36,835 bases of DNA from Promethearchaeia archaeon (GTDB lineage Archaea > Asgardarchaeota > Lokiarchaeia > Sigyniarchaeales > SOKP01): contig JAHQWJ010000061.1 in assembly GCA_029856125.1 (NCBI GenBank), positions 1 to 36,835 on the forward strand, in the 5' to 3' direction. This document shows positions 24,851-33,466 of this stretch, in pieces. Positions within the stretch are counted from its first letter, which is position 1. Every line of letters starts with the position of its first letter. The position numbers were made by a program, and so were the translations under genes. The notes under the pieces were generated by a model that saw only the letters and a program-made list of their open reading frames with translations, had not been told where the DNA came from and searched no databases.

Positions 24851-27103
24851 TCATGTAATTGGTAGTCTTACAATGAAGGTGCTACCTTTATTTCTTCCCT
24901 CGGATTCAGCCCTTATTTCGCCCTCGTGAGAATCAACTATTTCTTTTGAAATGTGTAAACCCAAACCAGTGCCTTGGATATCAATATATTCAAATCCTTC
25001 TCCGTATCTCTCTAATTTGCCAAATTTCGTAAATAACATATCCATTTCCTTTGGAGATATCCCGATCCCTGTATCACATATTGAAAATTCAGCGAAGTTC
25101 TCTTTCTTTATCAACTTGATTACAATCTCACCATTTGGTGGTGTATTTTTAATAGCGTTCGACAAAAGATTCATAATCACCTGTTCAATCCTAACGAGAT
25201 CTAAATTAATCTGGAACGATTCTGGTAATAGAAGCATTAAATTTAGTTTTCTATCCTTAATAGAATAATTTAATTCTTTAGAGATTTCCCGAATTATAGC
25301 GCTGAGATCGTTGGGAGTTTTTACAATTTTAAATTTCTCATAGTCTATTCTGGAGATATCAATCAAATTGTCGACTAAATATTTTAGTCTTTTTCCTCCT
25401 TTTTCTATTAGTCCAATTATTTCTAATTCTTCCTTACTTAACTGTTCTCCATAGAGTGTTAAAAGAAGTTCGCATCCTCCACTTACAGAAACGAGCGGTG
25501 TTTTTAGCTCGTGGGACACCCTCGAAATCAAATTTTTCCTGATTTGGTCAAGTTCTTTTAATTTTAGCATTTCTTCTTCTACGAGAATCTCAGCTACCTT
25601 TTTTGCTGTTACATCTGTAAATAAGGCTTGGACGTAAGTTTTATCGTTTATTTTTGTTAGGGCTGCTTGTAAATTTACCCAAAATACCACACCATCTTTT
25701 TTATTAATCTTTAAATCCATTCGATGGAATTTTTCGCCTTTAACGAACTTTCTAAAAACTTTGAGAAGATTTGGTAAATAATCTTTATGTATTATAGGAA
25801 AATTCATAAATTTTTTACCAATTATTTCATGTCTATCGTATCCAAACATTTCTTTAGCTTTTAAGTTCATGTCTACAACAACTCCTTGAGTATTAATTAA
25901 TACAACCGAGAAGGGTGTGTTATCATACAAATTGCGATATTTTTTTTCAGATTCTCGGAGTTTTTTTTCTAAATTGTATTTTTCCGTGATATCGATAAAG
26001 GTCCCTTCAATTCCATAATTCTTCCCTTGTTTATCAAACATTATATGAGAGTTTAATTGAACAACGACCTTTTTGCCATTCTTTGTTAAAGAAGGGCAAA
26101 TATAGTTCTTTGCATATGTATCTCTTAATATCTGTTCTTTATATTGCTCCCGATCTTCGGGAAATAGCCAAAAATCTGTTACTTTTTTACCTATTAAACT
26201 CTCTGAAAGGTCGTACTCTAAAATCTTATTGTGTGCGGGATTGTGATTTATCATTATTCCATCAAGAGTAACTTGATAAAAACCTACATCTAAATTATTA
26301 ATCATGTTACGATATTTAAGCTCGGATTCTTTTAATCGTTCCTCTGCTTTTTTTCTTTCTGTTATATCTTCGGTTCGCACAACTATTAAATCTGGATCGA
26401 CATAGCTATAATTTACAAGGAGAAATTTTTCTTCCTTAGAGAATTGAAATCGATAATTAATTTCTCGCCTAATATGAGTTTTATCATTCAAACACAAATG
26501 TAAATCATTTAAAATGTCTATGCGATCCTTGTACATATCAGTGGCTTTATTTCCTATATAATTTTCTATGTTCCCATTAGTTATTTTTGACGCAGCGTTG
26601 TTGTAATTAATTAAAATAAAATTACCTTCCACATTTTTCCAAGTATACGCGGGTATGGATCCTTCTTTAAACAATGCTTTGAACATATCTGCTGATTCCC
26701 TTATTTTTTTTTCTGCTATTTTACGTTCCGTTATATTTTTAGCTACCCCTAATATGGCGTATATTTCATCATCTTTCTTAAGAGGAATCCCATAAGTTTC
26801 TATGTAAATGAAATCACCCATTTTTGTTTTAAGTTTATACTCGCTCTGGGCAGATTGTTTTCCTGTTTTTCTTATTTCCTTCGTAACTTTGTATGCTTTG
26901 ATCAAATTATCTCTGTCCAGCATATCAATAAAAGAAATATTAGGGATATCTTCTTTATCCATACCAAGAGCAATTAATGTTAAATCACTAGCATCAAGGA
27001 AATTGCCATTCATATCGTTCACGTAAATTAAATCTAACGAGTGTTCAAATAATGCTTTGTATTTTTCTCTAACTTCTTCTCTATTATACTCTATCTCTAT
27101 CAC
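24851..27103 (-). CDS. Cytosolic sensor histidine kinase with four PAS domains
   Basis: A 750-residue hybrid of sensor and kinase modules without membrane segments. Four PAS repeats occupy roughly residues 12-130, 138-255, 262-378 and 385-500; most end in an ITERK or DITE-like PAC motif. The HisKA domain has the phosphoacceptor SHELKTPLVSVSGG near residue 535, and the HATPase domain has NLLSNAIKNTPPNGEI, CDTGIGISPKEM and GTGLGLHISKEIVDSHEGEI. No receiver domain is attached and no response regulator is encoded in the window, so it is an orphan. It starts at GTG 27103 within a CACCT/AGGTG symmetric sequence. It lies between porC and porD in the opposite direction. Confidence 0.93.
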   Translation of the reverse strand: MIEIEYNREEVREKYKALFEHSLDLIYVNDMNGNFLDASDLTLIALGMDKEDIPNISFIDMLDRDNLIKAYKVTKEIRKTGKQSAQSEYKLKTKMGDFIYIETYGIPLKKDDEIYAILGVAKNITERKIAEKKIRESADMFKALFKEGSIPAYTWKNVEGNFILINYNNAASKITNGNIENYIGNKATDMYKDRIDILNDLHLCLNDKTHIRREINYRFQFSKEEKFLLVNYSYVDPDLIVVRTEDITERKKAEERLKESELKYRNMINNLDVGFYQVTLDGIMINHNPAHNKILEYDLSESLIGKKVTDFWLFPEDREQYKEQILRDTYAKNYICPSLTKNGKKVVVQLNSHIMFDKQGKNYGIEGTFIDITEKYNLEKKLRESEKKYRNLYDNTPFSVVLINTQGVVVDMNLKAKEMFGYDRHEIIGKKFMNFPIIHKDYLPNLLKVFRKFVKGEKFHRMDLKINKKDGVVFWVNLQAALTKINDKTYVQALFTDVTAKKVAEILVEEEMLKLKELDQIRKNLISRVSHELKTPLVSVSGGCELLLTLYGEQLSKEELEIIGLIEKGGKRLKYLVDNLIDISRIDYEKFKIVKTPNDLSAIIREISKELNYSIKDRKLNLMLLLPESFQINLDLVRIEQVIMNLLSNAIKNTPPNGEIVIKLIKKENFAEFSICDTGIGISPKEMDMLFTKFGKLERYGEGFEYIDIQGTGLGLHISKEIVDSHEGEIRAESEGRNKGSTFIVRLPIT

Positions 27104-27370
27104 CTAAAGGTGTGAAATTTATTCATAACTGGTGTTATTCTAAAGAGATAATGAAATTGTTGAATATAAATTTCTATCGATTTCCAAATATTATAATTCT
27201 AACTTCAAATAATTGGGATTTATGCATCTAGTTTCTTCCTCGTTAATTCGAAAAAATGATATTTTAATTAATATTTGAGGTAAATCCCTATTTCAATTAA
27301 TAGGAAGAGTTTTATTACAATAGATACTAATTTTTATATCGGTTATTATTCACTAAATTGTGTGATATCT

Positions 27371-27670
27371 ATGGTTGACACGAAAAAAGATTATCAAAAA
27401 ATCTTGGGTTCTGTTCAAAAGCCTGTTAAAGGAGAAGCTGGAAAAACTGGAACTTGGAGCCCTAAAAAACCAATAATAGATCTAGAAAAATGTATTCCCG
27501 TAAAATCTGGAAAACCTAGTTGCTTTAATTGTTGGTTGTATTGTCCAGAAGCAGTAGTAACTAGAACTATACCTCCAGAAATAGATTTAGAATTTTGTAA
27601 GGGTTGCGGAATCTGCCAGGAGGAATGTCCTGTAAAAGCAATTTCAATGGAAGAGGTGAAAATTGAGTGA
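27371..27670 (+). CDS. porD: 2-oxoacid:ferredoxin oxidoreductase delta subunit (ferredoxin)
   Basis: Two-cluster ferredoxin subunit of the pyruvate-type oxidoreductase that passes electrons from the thiamine site to ferredoxin. Cluster motifs are KCIPVKSGKPSCFNCWLYCP, in which the first cysteine is set apart as in PorD, and CKGCGICQEECP. The length of 99 is normal. I use ATG 27371. A GTG at 27362 is in frame but a TATA-like TTTTATATC at 27332-27340 would start transcription almost exactly there. The stop TGA overlaps the GTG start of porA. Confidence 0.92.
   Translation: MVDTKKDYQKILGSVQKPVKGEAGKTGTWSPKKPIIDLEKCIPVKSGKPSCFNCWLYCPEAVVTRTIPPEIDLEFCKGCGICQEECPVKAISMEEVKIE
27653..27659 (+). promoter_or_regulatory. 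Shine-Dalgarno GAGGTGA for porA
   Basis: A near-perfect match to the archaeal anti-Shine-Dalgarno lies 7 nt before the GTG at 27667 and inside the end of porD. It supports GTG as the porA start and coupling to porD translation. Confidence 0.7.
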
Positions 27671-28962
27671 CAGTTACAGAAAAAAAATCAGCAATAAGCG
27701 ACAAGAAAAAAAAAATTTTGACTGGGAATCATGCTGCAGCCCACGCTCTTAGACAAGCAAGAGTTGGAGTTATTGCTGCTTATCCTATAACACCACAAAG
27801 TCCTGTCGTTGAAAAAATAGCGGAATTCGTTTCAGAAGGTAAAATTAAAACCCGTTTTGTTAAAGTAGAGTCAGAACATTCTGCTATGGCAGTATGTTGT
27901 GCTGCTTCCGCTACCGGGTCAAGAGTTGGTACGGCAACTTCGTCCCATGGCTTAATGTTGATGTATGAAATGTTGCCTTGGGCTTCTGGCAATAGATTAC
28001 CAATTGTTGTAAATTTAGCAACCAGAGCTACTGGTGCTCCATGGTCTGTCTGGACAGATCACCAAGATTTTATTACGATACGAGATGTAGGCTGGATTCA
28101 GATGTTTTGTATGGATAATCAAGAAATTTACGACACCAACATACAAGCGTTTAAGATAGCGGAAGATCCTCGGGTTTTTCTTCCAACGGTAGTCGCGTAC
28201 GATGGGTATATCTTGTCTCATACGATGATGCCTGTTTCTATAGAAAAACAAGACGAAATTGACGAATTTTTGCCTCCACTAAAACATCACATAAATCTAT
28301 CTGATGTTTCTGTAGTAAAAGGGATTGATCCAGTAACGACACCCCATATAAGAGATAGAGGAAATGAAGGTACTGTCCCGGGATATTTTGAATATAGATA
28401 TGCAATGCAAAAAGCTCTTGAAAATTCAATTGAAATCATAATGAATGTTCACGATGAATTTTCAGAAAAATTTGGACGATCCTATGGAAATGGAATTTAT
28501 AAAACCTATTTAACGGAAGACGCTGATGTCCTAATATTCTCGATGGGGTCAGTTGCTTCTCAAGCCAGAAATGTTATTAGTAAACTTCGTAAAGACGGAT
28601 TAAAAGTTGGTTTAATTAGTTTAAAATTATTCAGACCGTTCCCGGTTTTGCAATTGAGAAATTTGTTCAAAGATACGAAACTCGTAGTAGTTTTTGATAG
28701 GGATATTGGTTATGGCTATGAAGGAGTTTTATCATACGAATTAAAGGCAGCTCTATACGGTTTAAAGCAAAGCCCGTTTATTAAAGGTTTTATAGTAGGA
28801 TTAGGCGGTAGAGACGTTACTGATCAGCATATAATCCAAGGAGTGACCAAAGCAATTAACGAATCAGAAAAAGGAATTGTATCTCATGAAACCGATTTTA
28901 TCGGTTTAAAATTAGATCACCTTGGTGATTATGACGAAAAAGATTATTTTAAAGGAGGCTAA
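27667..28962 (+). CDS. porA: 2-oxoacid:ferredoxin oxidoreductase alpha subunit
   Basis: Alpha subunit of the pyruvate-type oxidoreductase. The N-terminal domain begins with LTGNHAAAHALRQARVGV, AAYPITPQSPVVE and VESEHSAMAVCCAASATGSR. The C-terminal domain carries DVLIFSMGSVASQARNVI and LFRPFP, which belong to the transketolase C-terminal fold. The length of 431 is slightly above the usual ~390-400. The GTG start overlaps the porD stop and is preceded by GAGGTGA. Pyruvate is the likely substrate by similarity, but the 2-oxoisovalerate class is close and cannot be excluded. Confidence 0.92.
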   Translation: MTVTEKKSAISDKKKKILTGNHAAAHALRQARVGVIAAYPITPQSPVVEKIAEFVSEGKIKTRFVKVESEHSAMAVCCAASATGSRVGTATSSHGLMLMYEMLPWASGNRLPIVVNLATRATGAPWSVWTDHQDFITIRDVGWIQMFCMDNQEIYDTNIQAFKIAEDPRVFLPTVVAYDGYILSHTMMPVSIEKQDEIDEFLPPLKHHINLSDVSVVKGIDPVTTPHIRDRGNEGTVPGYFEYRYAMQKALENSIEIIMNVHDEFSEKFGRSYGNGIYKTYLTEDADVLIFSMGSVASQARNVISKLRKDGLKVGLISLKLFRPFPVLQLRNLFKDTKLVVVFDRDIGYGYEGVLSYELKAALYGLKQSPFIKGFIVGLGGRDVTDQHIIQGVTKAINESEKGIVSHETDFIGLKLDHLGDYDEKDYFKGG

Positions 28963-28967
28963 AAAAG

Positions 28968-29867
28968 ATGGTTAAACTAATGGAAATTCCTGACGAGGAA
29001 TTTATATATCCTGGCACTAGAGCGTGCGCGGGATGTTCAATGGCCTTAATATATAGAATAGCTCTAAAAGCTTTAGGACCAAATACAATAATTACTGTTC
29101 CTGCATCGTGCTTAACTGTTCTACACGGAATGCAAGGGTTTTGCACCACTAAAGTTTCAGTACTTCACACTCCATTTGCCACTACAGGTGCTTCAGCGTC
29201 GGGAATCGTTGCTTCACTTGAAGACAAAGGATTAGCTGAAGATGTTAATGTAGTTGCGTTTGCAGGGGATGGCGGAACCGTAGATATTGGAATTCAAAGT
29301 TTAAGCGGGGCTGTTGAAAGAGGAACGAATTTTATTTACGCTTGTTACGACAACGAGGCTTATATGAACACCGGGGTCCAAAGGAGCGGAAGTACACCAC
29401 TTGGTGCTTTTAGTACTACTACCCCTAATGGAAAGGTAGGATATAAGAAAAATATGGCTAAAATTTTAGAAGCACATGGTATACCTTACGTAGCCACAGC
29501 AATTTCCTCTTATCCTCTGGATTTATACGAAAAATTTAAAAACGCTATGAAAATTAGTGGTCCAAAGTATATACACATTCTCGCACCATGTCCTCCCGGA
29601 TGGGGGTATAATCCAAAAGATTCGATTGAAATCGGGAGATTAGCAGTTCAAACTGGTTTTTGGCCCCTCTATGAAGTGATTGAGGGCAAATTTGTATTAT
29701 CGAAAGATAGTAGCAAATATTTAGATCCTAAAAAAAGGAAACCTATCATAGAGTATTTGAATACTCAAAAAAGGTTCAAAAGCATATCTGATGAAGATAT
29801 TGAGAGACATAACGTTTATATTGAGGATCAATGGAAGCAGATTCAAAAAAGAATAGAAAATGAATAA
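28968..29867 (+). CDS. porB: 2-oxoacid:ferredoxin oxidoreductase beta subunit
   Basis: Thiamine-diphosphate-binding beta subunit. The TPP motif AFAGDGGTVDIGIQSLSGAV is followed by YDNEAYMNTG. The N-terminal CAGC pair (RACAGCSMAL) is part of the cluster-binding set of PorB, with further cysteines in PASCLTVL and IYACYDN. The C-terminal region HILAPCPPGWG is typical. The length is 299. A Shine-Dalgarno GGAGG at 28954-28958 sits 9 nt before the ATG; the gap after porA is 5 bp. It is the last gene of the porDAB unit. Confidence 0.94.
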   Translation: MVKLMEIPDEEFIYPGTRACAGCSMALIYRIALKALGPNTIITVPASCLTVLHGMQGFCTTKVSVLHTPFATTGASASGIVASLEDKGLAEDVNVVAFAGDGGTVDIGIQSLSGAVERGTNFIYACYDNEAYMNTGVQRSGSTPLGAFSTTTPNGKVGYKKNMAKILEAHGIPYVATAISSYPLDLYEKFKNAMKISGPKYIHILAPCPPGWGYNPKDSIEIGRLAVQTGFWPLYEVIEGKFVLSKDSSKYLDPKKRKPIIEYLNTQKRFKSISDEDIERHNVYIEDQWKQIQKRIENE

Positions 29868-29897
29868 CATTACCCCGTTTATATCTCACATCATTAG

Positions 29898-29911
29898 TTT
29901 TTTTATTTTTT
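29898..29911 (+). terminator. T-rich terminator after porB
   Basis: Two T runs of seven and six bases, split by one A, lie about 30 bp after the porB stop. No hairpin is evident, as expected for archaeal terminators. Confidence 0.35.
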
Positions 29912-30031
29912 GTTTGTATATAATTTTCTGCTGCTTTATAAAAATATATTTGATACATTCATTTTGATGGTCTGATGTATTAATATAGAAAAAGATATAA
30001 ATTACCCAGAGTTAAAAATATTTGAATATCT

Positions 30032-30817
30032 ATGCTAAAAACATACATTTTCGACGAAGCTAATAAAAATTGGATTGAAGAGCGATCAAGTTTGCTTTAC
30101 CACGATCTTTGCGCACTTCTGGACGAGGAACGTAATATAATTTACATATGGAACGGACCAAAAAGTTCTCAAGAAAGATTAAAAAAAGGATACGATCTAT
30201 TAAAAAAACTAGTTTCTAATTACCCCAATATTAATTTTCAAATCTCTGAAGTGAATAAAAAAGTTCCAGATTATGTTCAGATTAAAATAGACAAAATGTT
30301 GAGTGAAATAAAGCAAGAAGATAAAAAAAAAAACGATAAATTTTCAAGATTTATTACCCTAAGGCTTTATTTCATTTTTTCAATCCCAGCATTAATCTTT
30401 CCAATAATCTCATTTCTAAATCTAAGTACTTCGTTAGCTTGGAGAAAAACGGGATATAATTATGAAGTGAGTTCAGGACTCTATGATAATTGGCTTTCGA
30501 TTTCTTTATTATTTATAGTCCTTACAATAATTTCCTTTGCGATTATCTTAACTATAGGTATCATCGAAATCGATTACAAAATAATAACTTATTCAATTAT
30601 AGGACTTGTAGTTTCCAGTGGAATTGCTATTTATCTCCAACAAGGAATATTCTTGTTTTTATTTCAAGATGGATCAACAGCTTCAATCTACTATATTAAA
30701 CAAAGCGACATACTACAATTTCTTGTAGTAATCGTTTTTGGAATCGTAATATATGAAATACCAAATCTTGTAGAATTTATCAATTTCACCATAGTTTATC
30801 ATAAATTTATTCTTTAA
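30032..30817 (+). CDS. Gelsolin-like domain fused to a four-helix membrane region
   Basis: A 261-residue protein. Residues 1-75 resemble one gelsolin repeat: HDLCALLDEERNIIYIWNGP, then SSQERLKKGYDLLKKLVSNY, which matches the gelsolin order of a short strand, an acidic turn, IYVW-G and a long amphipathic helix. Residues 76-105 are basic and helical. Four hydrophobic stretches follow at about 109-130, 153-178, 182-211 and 226-256. Asgard archaea encode soluble gelsolin-like actin regulators; a membrane-anchored one would place actin control at the membrane. The homology is by eye and could be convergent. The RIO2 gene follows after 38 bp. Confidence 0.62.
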   Translation: MLKTYIFDEANKNWIEERSSLLYHDLCALLDEERNIIYIWNGPKSSQERLKKGYDLLKKLVSNYPNINFQISEVNKKVPDYVQIKIDKMLSEIKQEDKKKNDKFSRFITLRLYFIFSIPALIFPIISFLNLSTSLAWRKTGYNYEVSSGLYDNWLSISLLFIVLTIISFAIILTIGIIEIDYKIITYSIIGLVVSSGIAIYLQQGIFLFLFQDGSTASIYYIKQSDILQFLVVIVFGIVIYEIPNLVEFINFTIVYHKFIL

Positions 30818-30855
30818 TTTATGGTAACTACTACTAAAATAAAGAACTAAAAAAA

Positions 30856-31737
30856 ATGTCCAAAGCAGCGAAAATTCTTCCCGATCTAGAGAAGGAAGAC
30901 CTAAGAATTTTAATGGCAATTGAGATCGGTATGAAACGATCAGAATTTGTTACAATAAATAACATTAAATTCTATTCAAGGTACCTTATGGAAGAGACTT
31001 TATTTCGTCTTAAAAAGGTTCATAAATTAGATTTAATAATAAGAGATTCTTCTAAAAACGAAGTAGGCTATACTCTCAATTCAGTTGGTTATGATGTCTT
31101 AGCTCTTCATGCCTTAGTAGAAAAAGAGATAATTGGACAATTAGGACCATTGATTGGAAAAGGAAAAGAATCAGATGTTTATGGATGTATGGATGATAAT
31201 GGGAATATCTTCGCATTAAAAATTTATCGAATTGGGAGAACTAGCTTTAAAAGCATTAAAAGGCTAAGGAGCTTCCTTGGAAATCGAAAACACGCGTCTT
31301 GGTTGTATGTAAATAGACTTGCTGCTAAAAAAGAATATGACGCACTAAACAAGATTTATGAACTTAAATTAGACACACCCAAACCAATTGGGTTTAATAG
31401 ACACATAATAGTTATGTCTTACTTAAGAGGAAAAGAATTAGCCTATCATAGCAAAATTAAAAACCCAATTAAAATGTTTAACAAAATTATCAAGCAAGTT
31501 AAAATAATTTACCAAAAAGCAAAAATGATACACGGAGATCTTGGAGAATTCAATATTGTTGTAGATCATAAAGATAATATCTTAATTATTGATTGGTTAC
31601 AATGGGTTCCTTCAGATCATCCAAATGCAAATTCCCTGTTAGAAAGAGATATAAGAAATGTGTGTAACTTCTTTCAAAAGAAATACCATATAGAAAGCAA
31701 CCCTGTAGAGATTATTCAATCATTTGAAAAAAAGTAA
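30856..31737 (+). CDS. rio2: RIO-type serine/threonine kinase, Rio2
   Basis: Atypical kinase/ATPase needed for small ribosomal subunit maturation in archaea and eukaryotes. The N-terminal ~90 residues are the Rio2-specific winged helix (DLEKEDLRILMAIEIGMKRS onward). The kinase domain has the nucleotide loop IGKGKESDVYG, the lysine of NIFALKIYR, the catalytic loop MIHGDLGEFNIVV, and the metal-binding Asp in IIDWLQWV. The length of 293 is typical. It follows the gelsolin-like membrane protein by 38 bp in the same direction and may be co-transcribed. Confidence 0.94.
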   Translation: MSKAAKILPDLEKEDLRILMAIEIGMKRSEFVTINNIKFYSRYLMEETLFRLKKVHKLDLIIRDSSKNEVGYTLNSVGYDVLALHALVEKEIIGQLGPLIGKGKESDVYGCMDDNGNIFALKIYRIGRTSFKSIKRLRSFLGNRKHASWLYVNRLAAKKEYDALNKIYELKLDTPKPIGFNRHIIVMSYLRGKELAYHSKIKNPIKMFNKIIKQVKIIYQKAKMIHGDLGEFNIVVDHKDNILIIDWLQWVPSDHPNANSLLERDIRNVCNFFQKKYHIESNPVEIIQSFEKK

Positions 31738-31872
31738 ATTTGGAATTAATGCTTATTTATAGTTACTATTCTGGATTCGTCTGGACATCCTCTCTGTTGA
31801 CCTGTAACTAAAGGTTTTGATCATTACATATAGACAATAGTCAAATTGAATTTTATAATCTGACATTATAAA

Positions 31873-32751
31873 TTAACTATAATTATGGTCCGCGATAATT
31901 AATACCTGATGTTCTGGAACAAGGGGTTCACTAATTCCAACATATTTATTTTCAATTACATTAAATCCATATAATTTCAGAATTTTTTTCCATCCTTCCA
32001 GCTTAAGAAAATTAAGAGGTACATTGATATCTTCGTCTCCAATTACTCGATTGTAAAACCAATCAAAAAAACTATTAGTCATACTTATATCATCTTCCTC
32101 AATATAGGCTTCTATAATTACTAAGCGTTTTTTGGTTATTCTCGTTGCTTCCTTCAATAGATGTTCGGGGTCACTCGCATGATGCAACACAGTATATAAA
32201 ATAGTAGTATCTACTTCCCCATCTGCTAAAGGTATCTGTTCCTCTGGATTATATAAGATTAATGGTAAGTCTGTATAATTATAATCCACAATATCAACCA
32301 GTACGACTTCTTTCTTAAGTTGTTTTTTTATTTCTAACGCTAAAAGACCATCTCCCGCACCAAGATCAAGTATCTTCTCTCCTACGATGTAGTCTTCTAC
32401 TAATTCAAAACTCCTTTTTACACGTTTAATTGCATTACCCTTTCGATCTTTTTCATTATCGACGCGTTTTCTGAGAAACTTTCGCAGTGTTTCTTCAACC
32501 TTAATAAGAGGTATTCCTTTTTTCAGGCCTTTAGTTATGGTTCTGTTTACATATAACCAAAAAATATATCTTTTAAGAAAATTTAGATTAGCATTTTTCA
32601 TGGCAGATAAAAATAATGACTGGATCTCATTCCAATAGTGCTTGTTTTTTTTGTTTTTCTTAGAAAATACTGGATATATGAGATCTTCCACAACATCTAT
32701 ATCGTTTTGATTAGTAGGTTTGTAAAATTTAATTATATCTTCTTGAATCAT
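31873..32751 (-). CDS. Class I SAM-dependent methyltransferase
   Basis: A 292-residue protein with the methyltransferase core in the middle. Motif I is ILDLGAGDGLLALEI near residue 128, the acidic motif II is VVLVDIVDYN, and LPLILYNPEEQIPLADG and TTILYTVLHHASDPEHLLKE complete the fold. The first ~110 residues are basic and helical. The closing segment around LKLYGFNVIENKYVGISEPL is of the UbiE-like group. The substrate is unknown. The gene is divergent from the TetR regulator with 89 bp between starts, and the double operator lies in that gap, so it is a natural target of that regulator. Confidence 0.86.
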   Translation of the reverse strand: MIQEDIIKFYKPTNQNDIDVVEDLIYPVFSKKNKKNKHYWNEIQSLFLSAMKNANLNFLKRYIFWLYVNRTITKGLKKGIPLIKVEETLRKFLRKRVDNEKDRKGNAIKRVKRSFELVEDYIVGEKILDLGAGDGLLALEIKKQLKKEVVLVDIVDYNYTDLPLILYNPEEQIPLADGEVDTTILYTVLHHASDPEHLLKEATRITKKRLVIIEAYIEEDDISMTNSFFDWFYNRVIGDEDINVPLNFLKLEGWKKILKLYGFNVIENKYVGISEPLVPEHQVLIIADHNYS

Positions 32752-32779
32752 TTATTTGTCATAATCATTTAATTTTTAA

Positions 32780-32826
32780 ATAAGTGAGTATTTACTCACT
32801 TATAAAATTTATGAGTAATTACTCAT
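32780..32826. promoter_or_regulatory. Two TetR-type operators bracketing the tetR TATA box
   Basis: Two copies of TGAGTA-N2-TACTCA are present at 32785-32798 and 32812-32825. The first has 11-bp arms in total and the second is a 16-bp perfect palindrome. Their centres are 27 bp apart. TATAAAATTT (32801-32810) lies exactly between them, about 35 bp before the tetR ATG, so bound repressor would block TBP. The TGAGTA copies also face the divergent methyltransferase promoter. Confidence 0.75.
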
Positions 32827-32840
32827 TTAATATTATTATA

Positions 32841-33455
32841 ATGTCAAGCAAAAAATTTTCACGAAATAAACAAGAAAAAATTAACAAGATTTATGATACA
32901 TTTTTTAAACTAATTTTAAATCAAGGATATCACAAAACAAGCACAAATCATGTTGCAAAATCAGCTAAGATTAGTATTGGTACGATTTATAAATATTTTC
33001 CGAAAGGGAAAGAAGATATTATAAGAAAATATTTTGAAGAATCGATGGAAACTTTTTTGGATAGTCAGAATTTAAGTAACATGAATGAAGAAAATATAAG
33101 AGATTCTCTCAATCATTTTGTTTTAGATTTATTTAAAAATCACGAGGAAAATAAAGGATATAATCTAGCTTTTAGGTCCGCTATACAATCTGATAAAATA
33201 TTGCATAATGCACACAAAGAGAAGATTTTAAATATTTTTAAAGATAAAGTGCAGAAATTAAGGAAGACAAATGAAAATTTGAAACAAATATCCGAGAAAA
33301 GATTAGTCGATGTATTTATCTTCTTGTATAATCTTGTTAATGCGATTATATATCATCATTTATCTGTAATGGAATTATTTGATACAGATGATAAATTTGT
33401 TGAATATCTTTCAAATTTAGTAGCTTTTTCATTAAAGTATTATCTTAAAACGTAA
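32841..33455 (+). CDS. TetR-family transcriptional regulator
   Basis: A 204-residue repressor. The helix-turn-helix is at the N-terminus: QEKINKIYDTFFKLILNQGY, HKTSTNHVAKSAKISIGTIY and KYFPKGKEDII, the typical TetR order with the GTIYKYF signature. The C-terminal domain is helical and binds an unknown ligand. I choose ATG 32841 because the 19 residues before it would be encoded by the operator-promoter DNA. Two palindromes around its TATA box imply autoregulation. It is flanked by two methyltransferase genes on the opposite strand. Confidence 0.9.
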   Translation: MSSKKFSRNKQEKINKIYDTFFKLILNQGYHKTSTNHVAKSAKISIGTIYKYFPKGKEDIIRKYFEESMETFLDSQNLSNMNEENIRDSLNHFVLDLFKNHEENKGYNLAFRSAIQSDKILHNAHKEKILNIFKDKVQKLRKTNENLKQISEKRLVDVFIFLYNLVNAIIYHHLSVMELFDTDDKFVEYLSNLVAFSLKYYLKT

Positions 33456-33466
33456 CGGAAAAGCTT

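Noticed and set aside
31738..31872. Gap between rio2 and the methyltransferase as a box C/D RNA gene
   Set aside because: No paired C and D boxes were found; the two genes simply converge there.
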